Positions 47,236-56,610 of a stretch of 64,000 nucleotides of DNA are shown piece after piece. The translations under genes and the position numbers were made by a program. This stretch comes from Nocardia higoensis. Its GTDB lineage: Bacteria; Actinomycetota; Actinomycetes; Mycobacteriales; Mycobacteriaceae. The stretch is from the NCBI RefSeq assembly GCF_015477835.1, contig NZ_JADLQN010000003.1:558001-622000 (forward strand), in the 5' to 3' direction. How positions within the stretch are numbered: the stretch's first letter is position 1; the number at the start of each line of letters is the position of its first letter. The notes beneath the pieces were generated by a model, which did no database searches, had not been told where the DNA came from, and worked only from the letters and a program-made list of their open reading frames with translations.

Positions 47236-47365
47236 GCTCGATTTCCTCGATCCGGAAAGCTTCTGAAGGGACTTGTAGATCGAAAGCGAGAGCAGCTAAG
47301 GGACAGTGAACCTTCCGTGACGACTGCCGCAATTCCAGCGCATATTCTCGGTGCGCTCATCGTGA

Positions 47366-48520
<1,155 letters not shown>

Positions 48521-48552
48521 CCGGCCCGCCGGTGGCCGACTCGGCGAACGCC

Positions 48553-50301
48553 TCAGCCCCAGACGATGGTGTGGTACTTGACGACCGTGGCCACCAGCGC
48601 GACCGTCGTCGCCGACACCACCACAATGCTCGGCCCGAAGACCGGGGTACGCCCCTGTGCGTCGCTGAGCCGCAACGGCATCCAGCGCAGCAGCGCCGCG
48701 AAGGCCAGCAGGGCCAGCGGAACGAAGTAGCGGCCCTGCACACCGTCGATGATGTAGTAGCCGACCGGCGTGAATGACATGTAGAGCGTCACGTAGATCA
48801 TCGCGACGCCCGCCGCAATGGTCAGCGCGATCAGCGTGGTGCGCCATCGGGTGGCCGAGGCCGCGTCCATCCGGTCGCCGATGCCCACACCGACGGCCAG
48901 CGCCAGCAGGCAGCCGAGCACGGCGGTGGCGGGCACCTCGATGTAGGCGAAGCCGAGTTCGCCGAAGAACTGGGTGAACCAGAGCTGGTCGCGGTAGATC
49001 AGGCTGTCGCGGAACACCTCGAGGAAACCGATCGGGTCGCCGAGGATCTCGCCGAGCTGCTCGTCCGGCTGCACCGTGTACCACTGGTGTTGCGGGCGCA
49101 TCAGCCCCATGCCCTCGCCGGTGGGAGCGGCGACCGCCGTCCAGGCCAGGAAGGACGCACCGCCGACGCCGGCGAACGCCCACGGCACCAGTCGCCGCCA
49201 GTCGAACCCGCTGTCGGCGACCTTGCCGAAGAAGGCGAAGCGGCGCACCGGGACCAGCACGATGAGCATGGCCAGCAGAATGTAGGTCGGCTTGCTCAGC
49301 GGCAGCAGCAGCGTCGCGGCCAGGTAGGCCAGTGTCTCGGCCCTGCTGTACTCGCGGCCCAGGAACAAGCCCTTGACCAGCAGCGCCGACACCAGCAGCG
49401 CGAGTGCGTTGGTCATGGTGTCGGCGGTGACGGTGCCCGCCTGGAAGATCGCGATGGGCAGCACGGCGACGGTGAAGGCCAGCCACTGGATGCGGTACGC
49501 GCGCAATGCGTAGAGCGCGAAACCGACGACCAGCAGGTAGCTGAGCAGCCCGGCCAGCCGGGTCAGCAGCACCATGCCGCCGACATCGAGCCCGAGCGCT
49601 TCACCGGCCCGGATGCCCACGGCCGCGGGCACATACGCGACGGGAGAGTAGGCGGCGGTATTGGTGAACCACAGGGTGCGCTGTTCGTCGCCGACCTCGG
49701 CCGCGCGCATCCGCTCGTAGACCATCGGATCGGCGACCATCGCGCCCGGCTCGTCCGGGTTCTCCCGATAGTCGCCCATCGCGTAACCCATGAGGTCGTC
49801 GATTTCGACGGGAACGACATGGCCGTAGGCGACGCCGCGCTCGTCGTCGATTTCGGTCGGCAGGAATCCGCCGTGCGCGACCTGATAGGCGCGCCCGAAT
49901 TGGGTGATTTCGTCGTGACCCCAGAACGGCGGGGTGATGATGCTGAACACCGCGCCGAAAATCGCCGCGAGCACCACGAAGGCGATGGTCGCGCCACCAA
50001 ATCGCCGGTGCGCGCGCCCGGCGAGCACGCGGGTGCGGCCGGGCGCGCGCGCCACCGCCTCGTCGTTGCGCGCCCGCCCGTCCTGCGCGGTCGTGTCCTG
50101 TCGCGCCGTCCCGTCGAGCCGAGTCGGCTCCGCCACGGGCGCTGTCCGGTCCGGAGCCGGAACGATCGCGGAGTCCGGATCCGTCTCCGCGGCCGAATTC
50201 GGTGTCTCGATCTCGGCGGCCGCGGGATTCTCGGCGTCGGCCGCTGCCGTCGAATCGGATTCACCCGGAACCGCGGTGTCGCGATCGGTGGACCTGGTCA
50301 A
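48553..50301 (-). CDS. DUF2142 multi-pass membrane protein (GT-C type)
   Basis: 582-residue membrane protein. Residues 1-105 are a disordered Ala/Asp/Glu/Pro-rich cytoplasmic tail. About eleven hydrophobic segments follow. The first extracytoplasmic loop contains ITPPFWGHDEITQFGRAY, the acidic motif of DUF2142, a family thought to be lipid-linked-sugar glycosyltransferases. The TTG start overlaps the stop of the GT2 gene (TTGA), so the two are co-translated. A GT2 that loads a polyprenyl phosphate and a GT-C that uses the product would make a plausible two-step pathway (inference). Confidence 0.8.
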   Translation of the reverse strand: MTRSTDRDTAVPGESDSTAAADAENPAAAEIETPNSAAETDPDSAIVPAPDRTAPVAEPTRLDGTARQDTTAQDGRARNDEAVARAPGRTRVLAGRAHRRFGGATIAFVVLAAIFGAVFSIITPPFWGHDEITQFGRAYQVAHGGFLPTEIDDERGVAYGHVVPVEIDDLMGYAMGDYRENPDEPGAMVADPMVYERMRAAEVGDEQRTLWFTNTAAYSPVAYVPAAVGIRAGEALGLDVGGMVLLTRLAGLLSYLLVVGFALYALRAYRIQWLAFTVAVLPIAIFQAGTVTADTMTNALALLVSALLVKGLFLGREYSRAETLAYLAATLLLPLSKPTYILLAMLIVLVPVRRFAFFGKVADSGFDWRRLVPWAFAGVGGASFLAWTAVAAPTGEGMGLMRPQHQWYTVQPDEQLGEILGDPIGFLEVFRDSLIYRDQLWFTQFFGELGFAYIEVPATAVLGCLLALAVGVGIGDRMDAASATRWRTTLIALTIAAGVAMIYVTLYMSFTPVGYYIIDGVQGRYFVPLALLAFAALLRWMPLRLSDAQGRTPVFGPSIVVVSATTVALVATVVKYHTIVWG

Positions 50302-51332
50302 CGCGCGGCCTCGTCATCGCACAGCACCCGCCCGCGCTGTCCGAACCGCGGCGATTCGTCCGCTCCGGCCGCCGAATAGCGCAGGTAGACCAGGCGAGCC
50401 GCCTCGTGGCGGGAGCGCCGGATGCCGTCGAGGATGAGGCCCGCGGTCCAGGCCAGGCTGCCCAGCAGCAGCAGCGTGAAGCCGAGGAAGAGTGTGGGGA
50501 AGCGCGGTACCTCGCCGGTGCGGGTGAACTCGACGACGATCGGGACGGTCAGCACGATCGAGATCAGCCAGGCGAGGGTGCCCGCCAGGCCGTAGAAGGC
50601 GACGGGGCGTTCGTGCCTGGCCAGTCCGATGATCAGCGACAGGATCTTGAAGCCGTCGTGGTAGGTGCGCAGCTTGGACTCGCTGCCCGCCGGGCGGTCG
50701 CGGAAACCCACCGGCACCGCGGTCTGCGGCACGCGCAAGTGCAGCGAGTGCACGGTCAGTTCGGTCTCGATCTCGAATTCGCGCGAGACGGCGGGGAAGC
50801 TCTTGACGAAACGGCGGGAGAACACGCGAAACCCGCTGAGCATGTCCTCGACGTTCTCGCCGAAGACCTTGCCGACGACACCGTTGAGCACCTTGTTGCC
50901 GGTCTCGTGGCCGGTCCGGTAGGCGGAGGCGCCCTCGTCCTGTCTGCGCACGCCGAGCACGTGGTCGTAGGGGCCCGCCAGCAGCGTCTCGATCATCTGC
51001 GGGGCGGCGGACGCCTCGTAGGTGTCGTCGCCGTCGATCATCAGGTAGACGTCGGCCTCGATGTCGGCGAAAGCGCGCCGGACCACATTGCCCTTGCCCT
51101 TGGTGTGCTCGTAACGCACGATCGCGCCCGCCTCGCGCGCCTTATCGGCGGTCCGGTCGGTACTGAGATTGTCGTAGACGTAGACGACGATGCCGGGCAC
51201 GGCGGCACGCAGGTCGGCGACGACCTTGGCGACGGATGCCTCTTCGTTGTGGCAGGGGACCACTGCGGCGATGCGAAGGTCGGTGGAGTCCACCCGGGTC
51301 ACAATCCTCATCTCGGGGGGCGAAGGGGACAT
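50298..51332 (-). CDS. Family 2 glycosyltransferase (polyprenyl-phosphate sugar synthase-like)
   Basis: 344-residue protein: a GT-A domain (RIAAVVPCHNEEASVAKVV; YVYDNLSTDRT; the metal motif MIDGDDTY), then EDMLSGFRVFSRRFVKSFP, and two C-terminal transmembrane helices (AFYGLAGTLAWLISIVLTV; FLGFTLLLLGSLAWTAGLIL). This layout fits enzymes that put a sugar on polyprenyl phosphate. The start is uncertain: ATG at 51332 (chosen; TACCCT 5 nt upstream) or ATG at 51311. It is divergent from the second GtrA gene. Confidence 0.83.
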   Translation of the reverse strand: MSPSPPEMRIVTRVDSTDLRIAAVVPCHNEEASVAKVVADLRAAVPGIVVYVYDNLSTDRTADKAREAGAIVRYEHTKGKGNVVRRAFADIEADVYLMIDGDDTYEASAAPQMIETLLAGPYDHVLGVRRQDEGASAYRTGHETGNKVLNGVVGKVFGENVEDMLSGFRVFSRRFVKSFPAVSREFEIETELTVHSLHLRVPQTAVPVGFRDRPAGSESKLRTYHDGFKILSLIIGLARHERPVAFYGLAGTLAWLISIVLTVPIVVEFTRTGEVPRFPTLFLGFTLLLLGSLAWTAGLILDGIRRSRHEAARLVYLRYSAAGADESPRFGQRGRVLCDDEAAR

Positions 51333-51354
51333 CGGGGAGGGTACACGTCTGGGG

Positions 51355-51360
51355 TACCGT
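51355..51360 (+). promoter_or_regulatory. -10 element of the second GtrA gene (leaderless arrangement)
   Basis: TACCGT, 7 nt, GTG at 51368. Confidence 0.45.
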
Positions 51361-51367
51361 CGCCGAG

Positions 51368-51925
51368 GTGTCCTACCCCGACCCTGTTGTTCCACCGGCC
51401 GAGCGATCGGCGGCCGCTTCCGTACCCGCCTCGGGGGAAGACCGGGTGTCCGCGCCCGCAAGCCGCGCCGCCGCTCTCGCGGCGGCGCTGCGCAAGGGCA
51501 GTGCGTTCCTGGTGGTGGGCGCCATCGGTTTCGTCGTCGACGCCGGCGTCTACAACCTGCTCGTGTTCTGGGGTGGCGAAGGTGTGATGTTCCACTCCCC
51601 GCTGCCCGCCAAGGTCATCGCCATCGCGGCGGCCACCGTGGTCACCTATTTCGGCAACAAGTGGTGGACCTACCGGGACAAGAAACCGGGCAACGCGGCC
51701 CGGCAATATCTGCTCTACGCGGCGTTCAATGTGGCCGCGATCGGCCTGCAACTGGGCTGTCTCGGCTTTTCACGTTATGTGCTCGGGCTGTCCTCACCGC
51801 TGGCGGACAATATCGCCGGATTGTTCGTCGGACAGGCCCTCGCGGTGGTGTTCCGTTACTGGGCGTATGACAAGTTCGTATTCACCGACAGTGGCGACCG
51901 ACCCGCCGGGCGCACCGGTCGCTGA
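51368..51925 (+). CDS. GtrA-family membrane protein, second copy
   Basis: 185-residue GtrA protein with a 40-residue soluble N-terminus and four transmembrane helices (FLVVGAIGFVVDAGVYNLLV; AIAAATVVTYFGNKWWTYRD; two more). NKWWTYRDK is the family-typical basic loop. It lies between a GT2 gene (divergent) and the GlfT2 paralogue, 103 bp upstream of the latter. GtrA proteins are thought to flip or organise polyprenyl-linked sugars. With the GT2 and the DUF2142 protein it forms a set resembling O-antigen glucosylation modules. Confidence 0.83.
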   Translation: MSYPDPVVPPAERSAAASVPASGEDRVSAPASRAAALAAALRKGSAFLVVGAIGFVVDAGVYNLLVFWGGEGVMFHSPLPAKVIAIAAATVVTYFGNKWWTYRDKKPGNAARQYLLYAAFNVAAIGLQLGCLGFSRYVLGLSSPLADNIAGLFVGQALAVVFRYWAYDKFVFTDSGDRPAGRTGR

Positions 51926-52028
51926 CACGCATGTTCCTTCGACGGTTGATATTCTCGCCACGCCGCGCTCGGCATCCCGGGGCGTGTGGTTCGTCCCCGT
52001 CGGCACCAAGTTGAATTTCGAGGACTTC

Positions 52029-53933
52029 ATGGACCAGTCGGCTATCCAGGCCGTTTCCGAATCTGACGACCGCCGAACCGCCGCAGCCGCTCCGGCCGCG
52101 CTGCGCGTCGACCACAGAGCCCCCGACCGGCTCGTGCTGCAACGCGGCATCTACACCGGCCCGTCCGCCAAGATCAACGACGAGCTCTACGCCGTCGCCA
52201 AGGGCGGCAAGGTGACGCGCGAGCGTTTGGCCCTGCGCCTGGACAAGGGCGTCACCGTCCACACCAACACCTACTTCGGCCGGTTCGCGGCCAGCTACTG
52301 GCAACGCTGGACCACCGTCACCGAGGTGACCGTCACGATGGCCCTCGAGGTCGGCCGCCGCGCTCGCGTGCGCCTGGTCGCCTCCGACATCGCCGGGCAC
52401 CGCCGCATCATCGACAGCCTGACCACCACCGCCAGCGGCGTCGCCACGCTGAGCGCACCGCTGGACCAGTTCGTCGACGGCGGCGCGCTGTGGCTGGAGT
52501 TCGACGCCGACGGCGGTGAGCTGGGCATCGAGGAACTGGTCTGGACCGCCGCGGCTCCCGAGCGGATCCGCCCGGTCGCCATCGCCATCTGCACGTTCAA
52601 CCGGGCCGCCGACTGCGCCGAGACGGTCGCCGCGCTCGCGGGCGATCCCACCGTGCTGGCCGCCATCGACGCGGTCTACGTCGTCGACCAGGGCACCGAT
52701 CCGGTCGCCGATCGCGCTCGCTACCAAGAGGTCGAGCCCGCCTTCGGCGACAAGCTGCGCTACATCCGCCAGCCCAACCTCGGCGGCGCGGGTGGCTTCA
52801 CCCGCGGTCTCTACGAGGTGTCCGCGGTCAACGAGCACGCCGACGTCATCCTCATGGACGACGACATCCTGTGTGAGCCCGAGACCGTGCTGCGATTGAA
52901 CGCCTTCGCCAACATGACCGTGGAACCCACCCTGGTCGGCGCGCAGATGCTGTTCCTGCTCAACCCCGACTACCTCAATGTCGGGGCGGAGGAAGTGCAT
53001 CTCGGCGAACTGCGCCACGGTCAGCGGGTGCCCAAGGCGCTGCGCAACACCTCCATGCTCAAGAAGAACCAGGAACGCCGCGTCGACGCCGGTTACAACG
53101 CCTGGTGGACCTGCCTGATCCCGGCCGAGGTGGTCGCGAAGATCGGCCTGCCCATCCCGATCTTCTTCCAGTGGGACGACGTCGAGTACGGCGTGCGGGC
53201 CCGCGAACACGGGTTCGTCACCGTCACCCTGCCGAACGCGGCGGTCTGGCACGCGGACTTCTACTGGAAGGACTACGACGACTGGGCCAGGTATTTCTCC
53301 ACCCGTAACTCGCTGATCGTCGGCGCCATGCACACCGACCTGGACGGCAGGAAGATCACCAAGCAGCTGTTCCGCAATATCGCGGAGCAGCTGGTGGCCA
53401 TGCAGTACGGGCTGGTGCACACCACCCTGCAGGGCATCGAGGACTTCATGGACGGCCCAAAAACCCTGCGTGACGGCGGCATCGCCGCGCTGGCCGCCGC
53501 CCGCGCCGAGCGCGCCGACTACCCGGAGACCATCAAGCACCCGGCCGCCACCCCGCCGGTGAACGCCGCGGACATCTCCGTCCGGCGCGCGGGCGGCGAG
53601 CCGAGCCGGGCGTTGCTGATCCTGATCAAGCGCGCCGTCGACCAGTGGTTCGGCCGCACCCAGCACGGGCTGATCGGCGTCACCCGCGAGGACGCCTACT
53701 GGTGGCACGTCTCCCTGTTCGACCACGTGGTGGTCACCGACGCCTCGCAGTCCGGCGTCCGCATCCGCCGCCGCGACAAGGCGCGCGCCCGCGCGCTGCT
53801 GCTGCGCACCATCCGGGTGCTGCGCCGACTGCGCCGCGAGCTGCCCGCGCTGCAGTCGCAGTACCGGGCCGCGATGCCCGAGCTCACCAGCCGCGCGAAC
53901 TGGGAACGTCTCTACGGGATCAAGGCGGACTGA
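52029..53933 (+). CDS. GlfT2-like galactofuranosyltransferase paralogue
   Basis: 634-residue protein colinear with the glfT2 product: N-terminal beta domain with FGRFAASYWQRWTTVTEVTV, GT-A domain with ICTFNRAADC and RQPNLGGAGGFTRGLYE, and a helical C-terminus. Catalytic residues are kept: DDD at 277-279, WDD at 383-384 and H408 in AVWHADF. Acceptor-site segments differ from glfT2 (for example QMLFLLNPDYLNVGAEEVHL, and GAGGF rather than GSGGY). It is probably an active Galf transferase with another acceptor or linkage. The ATG at 52029 has GAGGA upstream. Mycobacteria have only GlfT1 and GlfT2, so this third enzyme is notable. Confidence 0.85.
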   Translation: MDQSAIQAVSESDDRRTAAAAPAALRVDHRAPDRLVLQRGIYTGPSAKINDELYAVAKGGKVTRERLALRLDKGVTVHTNTYFGRFAASYWQRWTTVTEVTVTMALEVGRRARVRLVASDIAGHRRIIDSLTTTASGVATLSAPLDQFVDGGALWLEFDADGGELGIEELVWTAAAPERIRPVAIAICTFNRAADCAETVAALAGDPTVLAAIDAVYVVDQGTDPVADRARYQEVEPAFGDKLRYIRQPNLGGAGGFTRGLYEVSAVNEHADVILMDDDILCEPETVLRLNAFANMTVEPTLVGAQMLFLLNPDYLNVGAEEVHLGELRHGQRVPKALRNTSMLKKNQERRVDAGYNAWWTCLIPAEVVAKIGLPIPIFFQWDDVEYGVRAREHGFVTVTLPNAAVWHADFYWKDYDDWARYFSTRNSLIVGAMHTDLDGRKITKQLFRNIAEQLVAMQYGLVHTTLQGIEDFMDGPKTLRDGGIAALAAARAERADYPETIKHPAATPPVNAADISVRRAGGEPSRALLILIKRAVDQWFGRTQHGLIGVTREDAYWWHVSLFDHVVVTDASQSGVRIRRRDKARARALLLRTIRVLRRLRRELPALQSQYRAAMPELTSRANWERLYGIKAD

Positions 53934-53960
53934 ACTCGCCGCACACCCCCGCGTGACGAA

Positions 53961-53989
53961 GAGGCCGCACACTCCACGTGTGCGGCCTC
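53961..53989. terminator. Bidirectional terminator after the GlfT2 paralogue
   Basis: A 12-bp perfect stem (53961-53972 with 53978-53989) with a TCCAC loop, extended outward by GACGA/CGTC, between convergent genes. Confidence 0.85.
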
Positions 53990-54074
53990 TCGTCGTCCGG
54001 AGGGCCCGTCGCGGGGGCGGGCCCGACCGCGTGGCGCCCGGCAGCGGCGTCGGCGCCCGCCTGCCCGCGGTCTC

Positions 54075-54920
54075 TCAGAGGAACAGGTCGGTGCTCAGCG
54101 GCCCGTCGCCCGGGACCACCCGGTACTTGTCCAGATCGGTGATGCCGTGCGCGGCGAGCACGTCGTCGTCGATGAAGAAATTGCCGGTGGTCTTCTCCGC
54201 CGGTGAGGTGAGCACCAGGTAGGCGGCGTCGGCGTAGATGTCGGGGGTGCGGGAGGTGGCGATCATCTCCTCGCCGCCGAGCAGGTTGCGCACAGCCGCG
54301 GTGGCGATGGTGGTGCGCGGCCACAACGAGTTGACGCCGATGCCGTCGTTCTTCAGCTCTTCGGCCAAACCGAGGGTGGTCAGCGACATCCCGTACTTGG
54401 CGATGGTGTAGCCGAGGGCCGCGCCCGCCCACTTCGGGTCCAGGTTGAGCGGCGGGGACAGCGTCAGGATGTGCGGGTTGCGGCCCGCGCGCGCGGACTC
54501 GCGCAGGTGCGGCAGGCACAGCTTGGACAGCAGGAAGCTGCCACGGCAGTTGATGTCCTGCATGAGGTCGTACTTCTTCATCGACAGGGCGTCGGTGGGG
54601 GAGAGGTCGATCGCCGAGGCGTTGTTCACCACGAGATCGATCCCGCCGAACCGCTCGACGGTCTGGCGCACCGCTTCCGCCACCGACTCGTCGACGCGGA
54701 TGTCGCCGACGAAGGGCAGGACCTGTCCGCCCGCCTGCTCGACCTCGGCGGCCGCGGTGTGGATGGTGCCGGGAAGTTTCGGGTGCGGTTGGTCGGTCTT
54801 GGCGATCAGGGTGATGTTGGCGCCGTCGGCCGCGGCGCGTTTGGCGATCTCGAGGCCGATGCCCCGGCTGCCGCCGGACATGATCAGCGTCTTACCCGCG
54901 AGCGGCTTGTTTTCCGTCAT
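54075..54920 (-). CDS. SDR-family oxidoreductase (HSDL2-like)
   Basis: 281-residue short-chain dehydrogenase: cofactor motif SGGSRGIGLEIAKRA, VVNNASAIDLSP, and catalytic YTIAK. The serine region reads ILTLSPPLNLDPKW, as in HSDL2-type proteins of lipid metabolism. It is cytoplasmic. Two ATGs compete (54926 and 54920). I chose 54920, which puts AAGGAG seven bases upstream. A promoter with an overlapping palindromic operator lies at 55019-55058, so it is likely repressed by a regulator encoded elsewhere. Confidence 0.85.
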   Translation of the reverse strand: MTENKPLAGKTLIMSGGSRGIGLEIAKRAAADGANITLIAKTDQPHPKLPGTIHTAAAEVEQAGGQVLPFVGDIRVDESVAEAVRQTVERFGGIDLVVNNASAIDLSPTDALSMKKYDLMQDINCRGSFLLSKLCLPHLRESARAGRNPHILTLSPPLNLDPKWAGAALGYTIAKYGMSLTTLGLAEELKNDGIGVNSLWPRTTIATAAVRNLLGGEEMIATSRTPDIYADAAYLVLTSPAEKTTGNFFIDDDVLAAHGITDLDKYRVVPGDGPLSTDLFL

Positions 54921-55018
54921 CGACATGCTCCTTCGTCGCGAGCGCCCGCGCGGGTCTCGCCCGCCCGGACGCGCCTCGTGTCGCGGTGCGGTGCGGTGCT
55001 CCGCGACGGTCGTCTCTC

Positions 55019-55047
55019 ACCGTAAGCGGGTCGGCGACGATATGCAA
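55019..55047 (-). promoter_or_regulatory. Promoter of the SDR gene
   Basis: On the minus strand, TTGCAT (55047-55042), a 17-bp spacer and TACGGT (55024-55019), about 99 bp before the ATG. The -35 lies inside the palindrome at 55041-55058. The rest of 54921-55316 shows no gene. Confidence 0.6.
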
Positions 55048-55058
55048 CCAGTTGCATA
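55041..55058. promoter_or_regulatory. Palindromic operator (TetR-like) over the -35 of the SDR gene
   Basis: TATGCAAC-CA-GTTGCATA is a perfect 8+8 inverted repeat with a 2-bp centre, the form typical of TetR-family dimer sites. It covers the -35 hexamer, which fits a repressor. Confidence 0.65.
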
Positions 55059-55316
55059 GTCCCATCCGGAAAGGCGCCGGTGATCGGGCGCCCACGGCGT
55101 CGGCGCGCAACTCGCCGAGGCACAGCCGAATACCGGCGGCCGCCGGGTGCGCGAGGGACTGGTGTCCGATGGTCGCGCGTCTGTGCCCCGGCGCGCTGGA
55201 CGACTCCGTGCCTCGCGGCACTCGTGCGGTGGCAACCCGATGGTCGGCCTCGCGTGACACGGCCCCGGGGCCTCCGAGCGTCGGTGTGACGCGCGGAGAC
55301 CCCAGGATCCGATGTG

Positions 55317-56363
55317 CTAGCGGCGGTTGTCGCGTTCGCGGTAATTCCGCCGCTGCTGTTTGGCGATGCCGCGCCACACGCGCTCACGCTCGGCCTGCAG
55401 CCGCTTGTCGGTGCGTGCCGCCATCCAGGCGTTCTCTTTGGCCAGCTTGCGATAGCTGGTCAACCTGCGTTCGGTGATCACCCCGGCTTCGATGGCCTCG
55501 CGCACCGCGCAGCCCGGCTCGGACTCGTGCGCGCAATCGGTGAACCGGCAGTGCGCCGCCAACTCCTCGACATCGCTGAAGGTGCGTTCGATGCCCTCGG
55601 CCGCGTCCCACAAGCCCACGCCACGCAGGCCGGGAGTGTCGATGAGCGTGCCGCCGCCGGGCAGCGGGCGCAGTTCCCGGTGCACGGTCGTGTGCCTGCC
55701 CTTCTTGTCCACGGCGCGAACCTCATCGGTGGCGAACACCTCCCGGCCGAGCAGGGCATTGGCCAGCGTCGACTTGCCCGCGCCGGACGGGCCGAGCAGG
55801 GCGACGGTCCCGTCCAGCAGTGCGGTGAGCACATCGAGGCCGAACCCGGCATTCGCGCTCACCGCCAGCACCGTGGCCCCCGGCGCGACCGCCCGCACCT
55901 CGTCGAGCGGGATCTCGCCCGCCGCATCGGCTTTGGTCAGCAGGACGACCGGCTGCGCGCCGCTCTCCCACACCAGGGCGAGCATCCGCTCGATCCGGCC
56001 CAGATCCACATCGCCGTCGGCGGCCGTGCAGATCAACACGGTGTCGACATTGGCGGCGAGCACCTGTCCGGTGGATCGGCCGGAGGCCGACGAGCGCACG
56101 ATCGCGGTGTGGCGCGGCAACAGCGCGCGCACCTCGCCGCGGGCGTTCAGGCTCACCCAGTCGCCGGTGCACAGCCCGCTGATCGGGGAGTCCGCGCGCG
56201 GGCACTGCGCTCGCCTCGGCCCGGTGGGCGTGATGACATCGCATTCGCTGCGATCCATGCGCAGGACGCGCGCGGGGACGCAGTCCTCGTCCAGATATGC
56301 CGCGTACCGCGCGGCGACGGTCTCGGTCCAGCCGTAGGGAACGAGCAGGTCGTGGTCGACCAT
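55317..56363 (-). CDS. rsgA: Ribosome small subunit GTPase RsgA
   Basis: 348-residue circularly permuted GTPase that helps mature the 30S subunit. An OB-like N-terminal domain is followed by the permuted motif order G4 (LLTKADA), G1 (GPSGAGKSTLAN) and G3 (DTPGLRG). The C-terminal zinc site is C-x4-C-x-H-x5-C (CRFTDCAHESEPGC). The ATG at 56363 has AAGGA upstream. A 33-codon ORF with a strong binding site ends 43 bp before the start and may be its leader. Confidence 0.93.
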   Translation of the reverse strand: MVDHDLLVPYGWTETVAARYAAYLDEDCVPARVLRMDRSECDVITPTGPRRAQCPRADSPISGLCTGDWVSLNARGEVRALLPRHTAIVRSSASGRSTGQVLAANVDTVLICTAADGDVDLGRIERMLALVWESGAQPVVLLTKADAAGEIPLDEVRAVAPGATVLAVSANAGFGLDVLTALLDGTVALLGPSGAGKSTLANALLGREVFATDEVRAVDKKGRHTTVHRELRPLPGGGTLIDTPGLRGVGLWDAAEGIERTFSDVEELAAHCRFTDCAHESEPGCAVREAIEAGVITERRLTSYRKLAKENAWMAARTDKRLQAERERVWRGIAKQQRRNYRERDNRR

Positions 56364-56406
56364 TCCAGAGCATCCTTCGTCGGGCCGAACCCGACGCGGG
56401 GCTCGG

Positions 56407-56508
56407 CTAAGAGTTGTGGAGGCCCTCGGGGGAGAAGAACACCCCGGGGGAGGGAAACACCGCGGCGCGGGCCGGGACCCGGCGCACGACAAACCGCACA
56501 TCCGTCAT
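56407..56508 (-). CDS. 33-residue ORF upstream of rsgA
   Basis: Starts MTDVRFVVRRVPARAAVFP and ends FFSPEGLHNS. The ATG is preceded by GAGGAGGTGGAACAC, one of the best ribosome binding sites in the window, and codon third positions are mostly G or C. It is basic at the start and Pro/Phe-rich at the end, with no recognised family. It could be a leader peptide for rsgA, a precursor peptide or a small protein in its own right. An in-frame ATG 29 codons upstream is less likely. Confidence 0.5.
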   Translation of the reverse strand: MTDVRFVVRRVPARAAVFPSPGVFFSPEGLHNS

Positions 56509-56546
56509 GTGTTCCACCTCCTCGTCTCTCTCGTTCCGACACCGAC

Positions 56547-56581
56547 GCCGGATACTCTCGCACGCCCCGCGCGTATCCGGC
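56547..56581. terminator. Inverted repeat between glfT1 and the 33-residue ORF
   Basis: GCCGGATAC (56547-56555) and GTATCCGGC (56573-56581), a 9-bp perfect stem with a 17-nt loop, 30 bp beyond the glfT1 stop. It could end the glfT1 operon or fold in the leader of the ORF. Confidence 0.45.
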
Positions 56582-56610
56582 AAAGGATTTTCCACCTGCG
56601 CGGATGCGAT

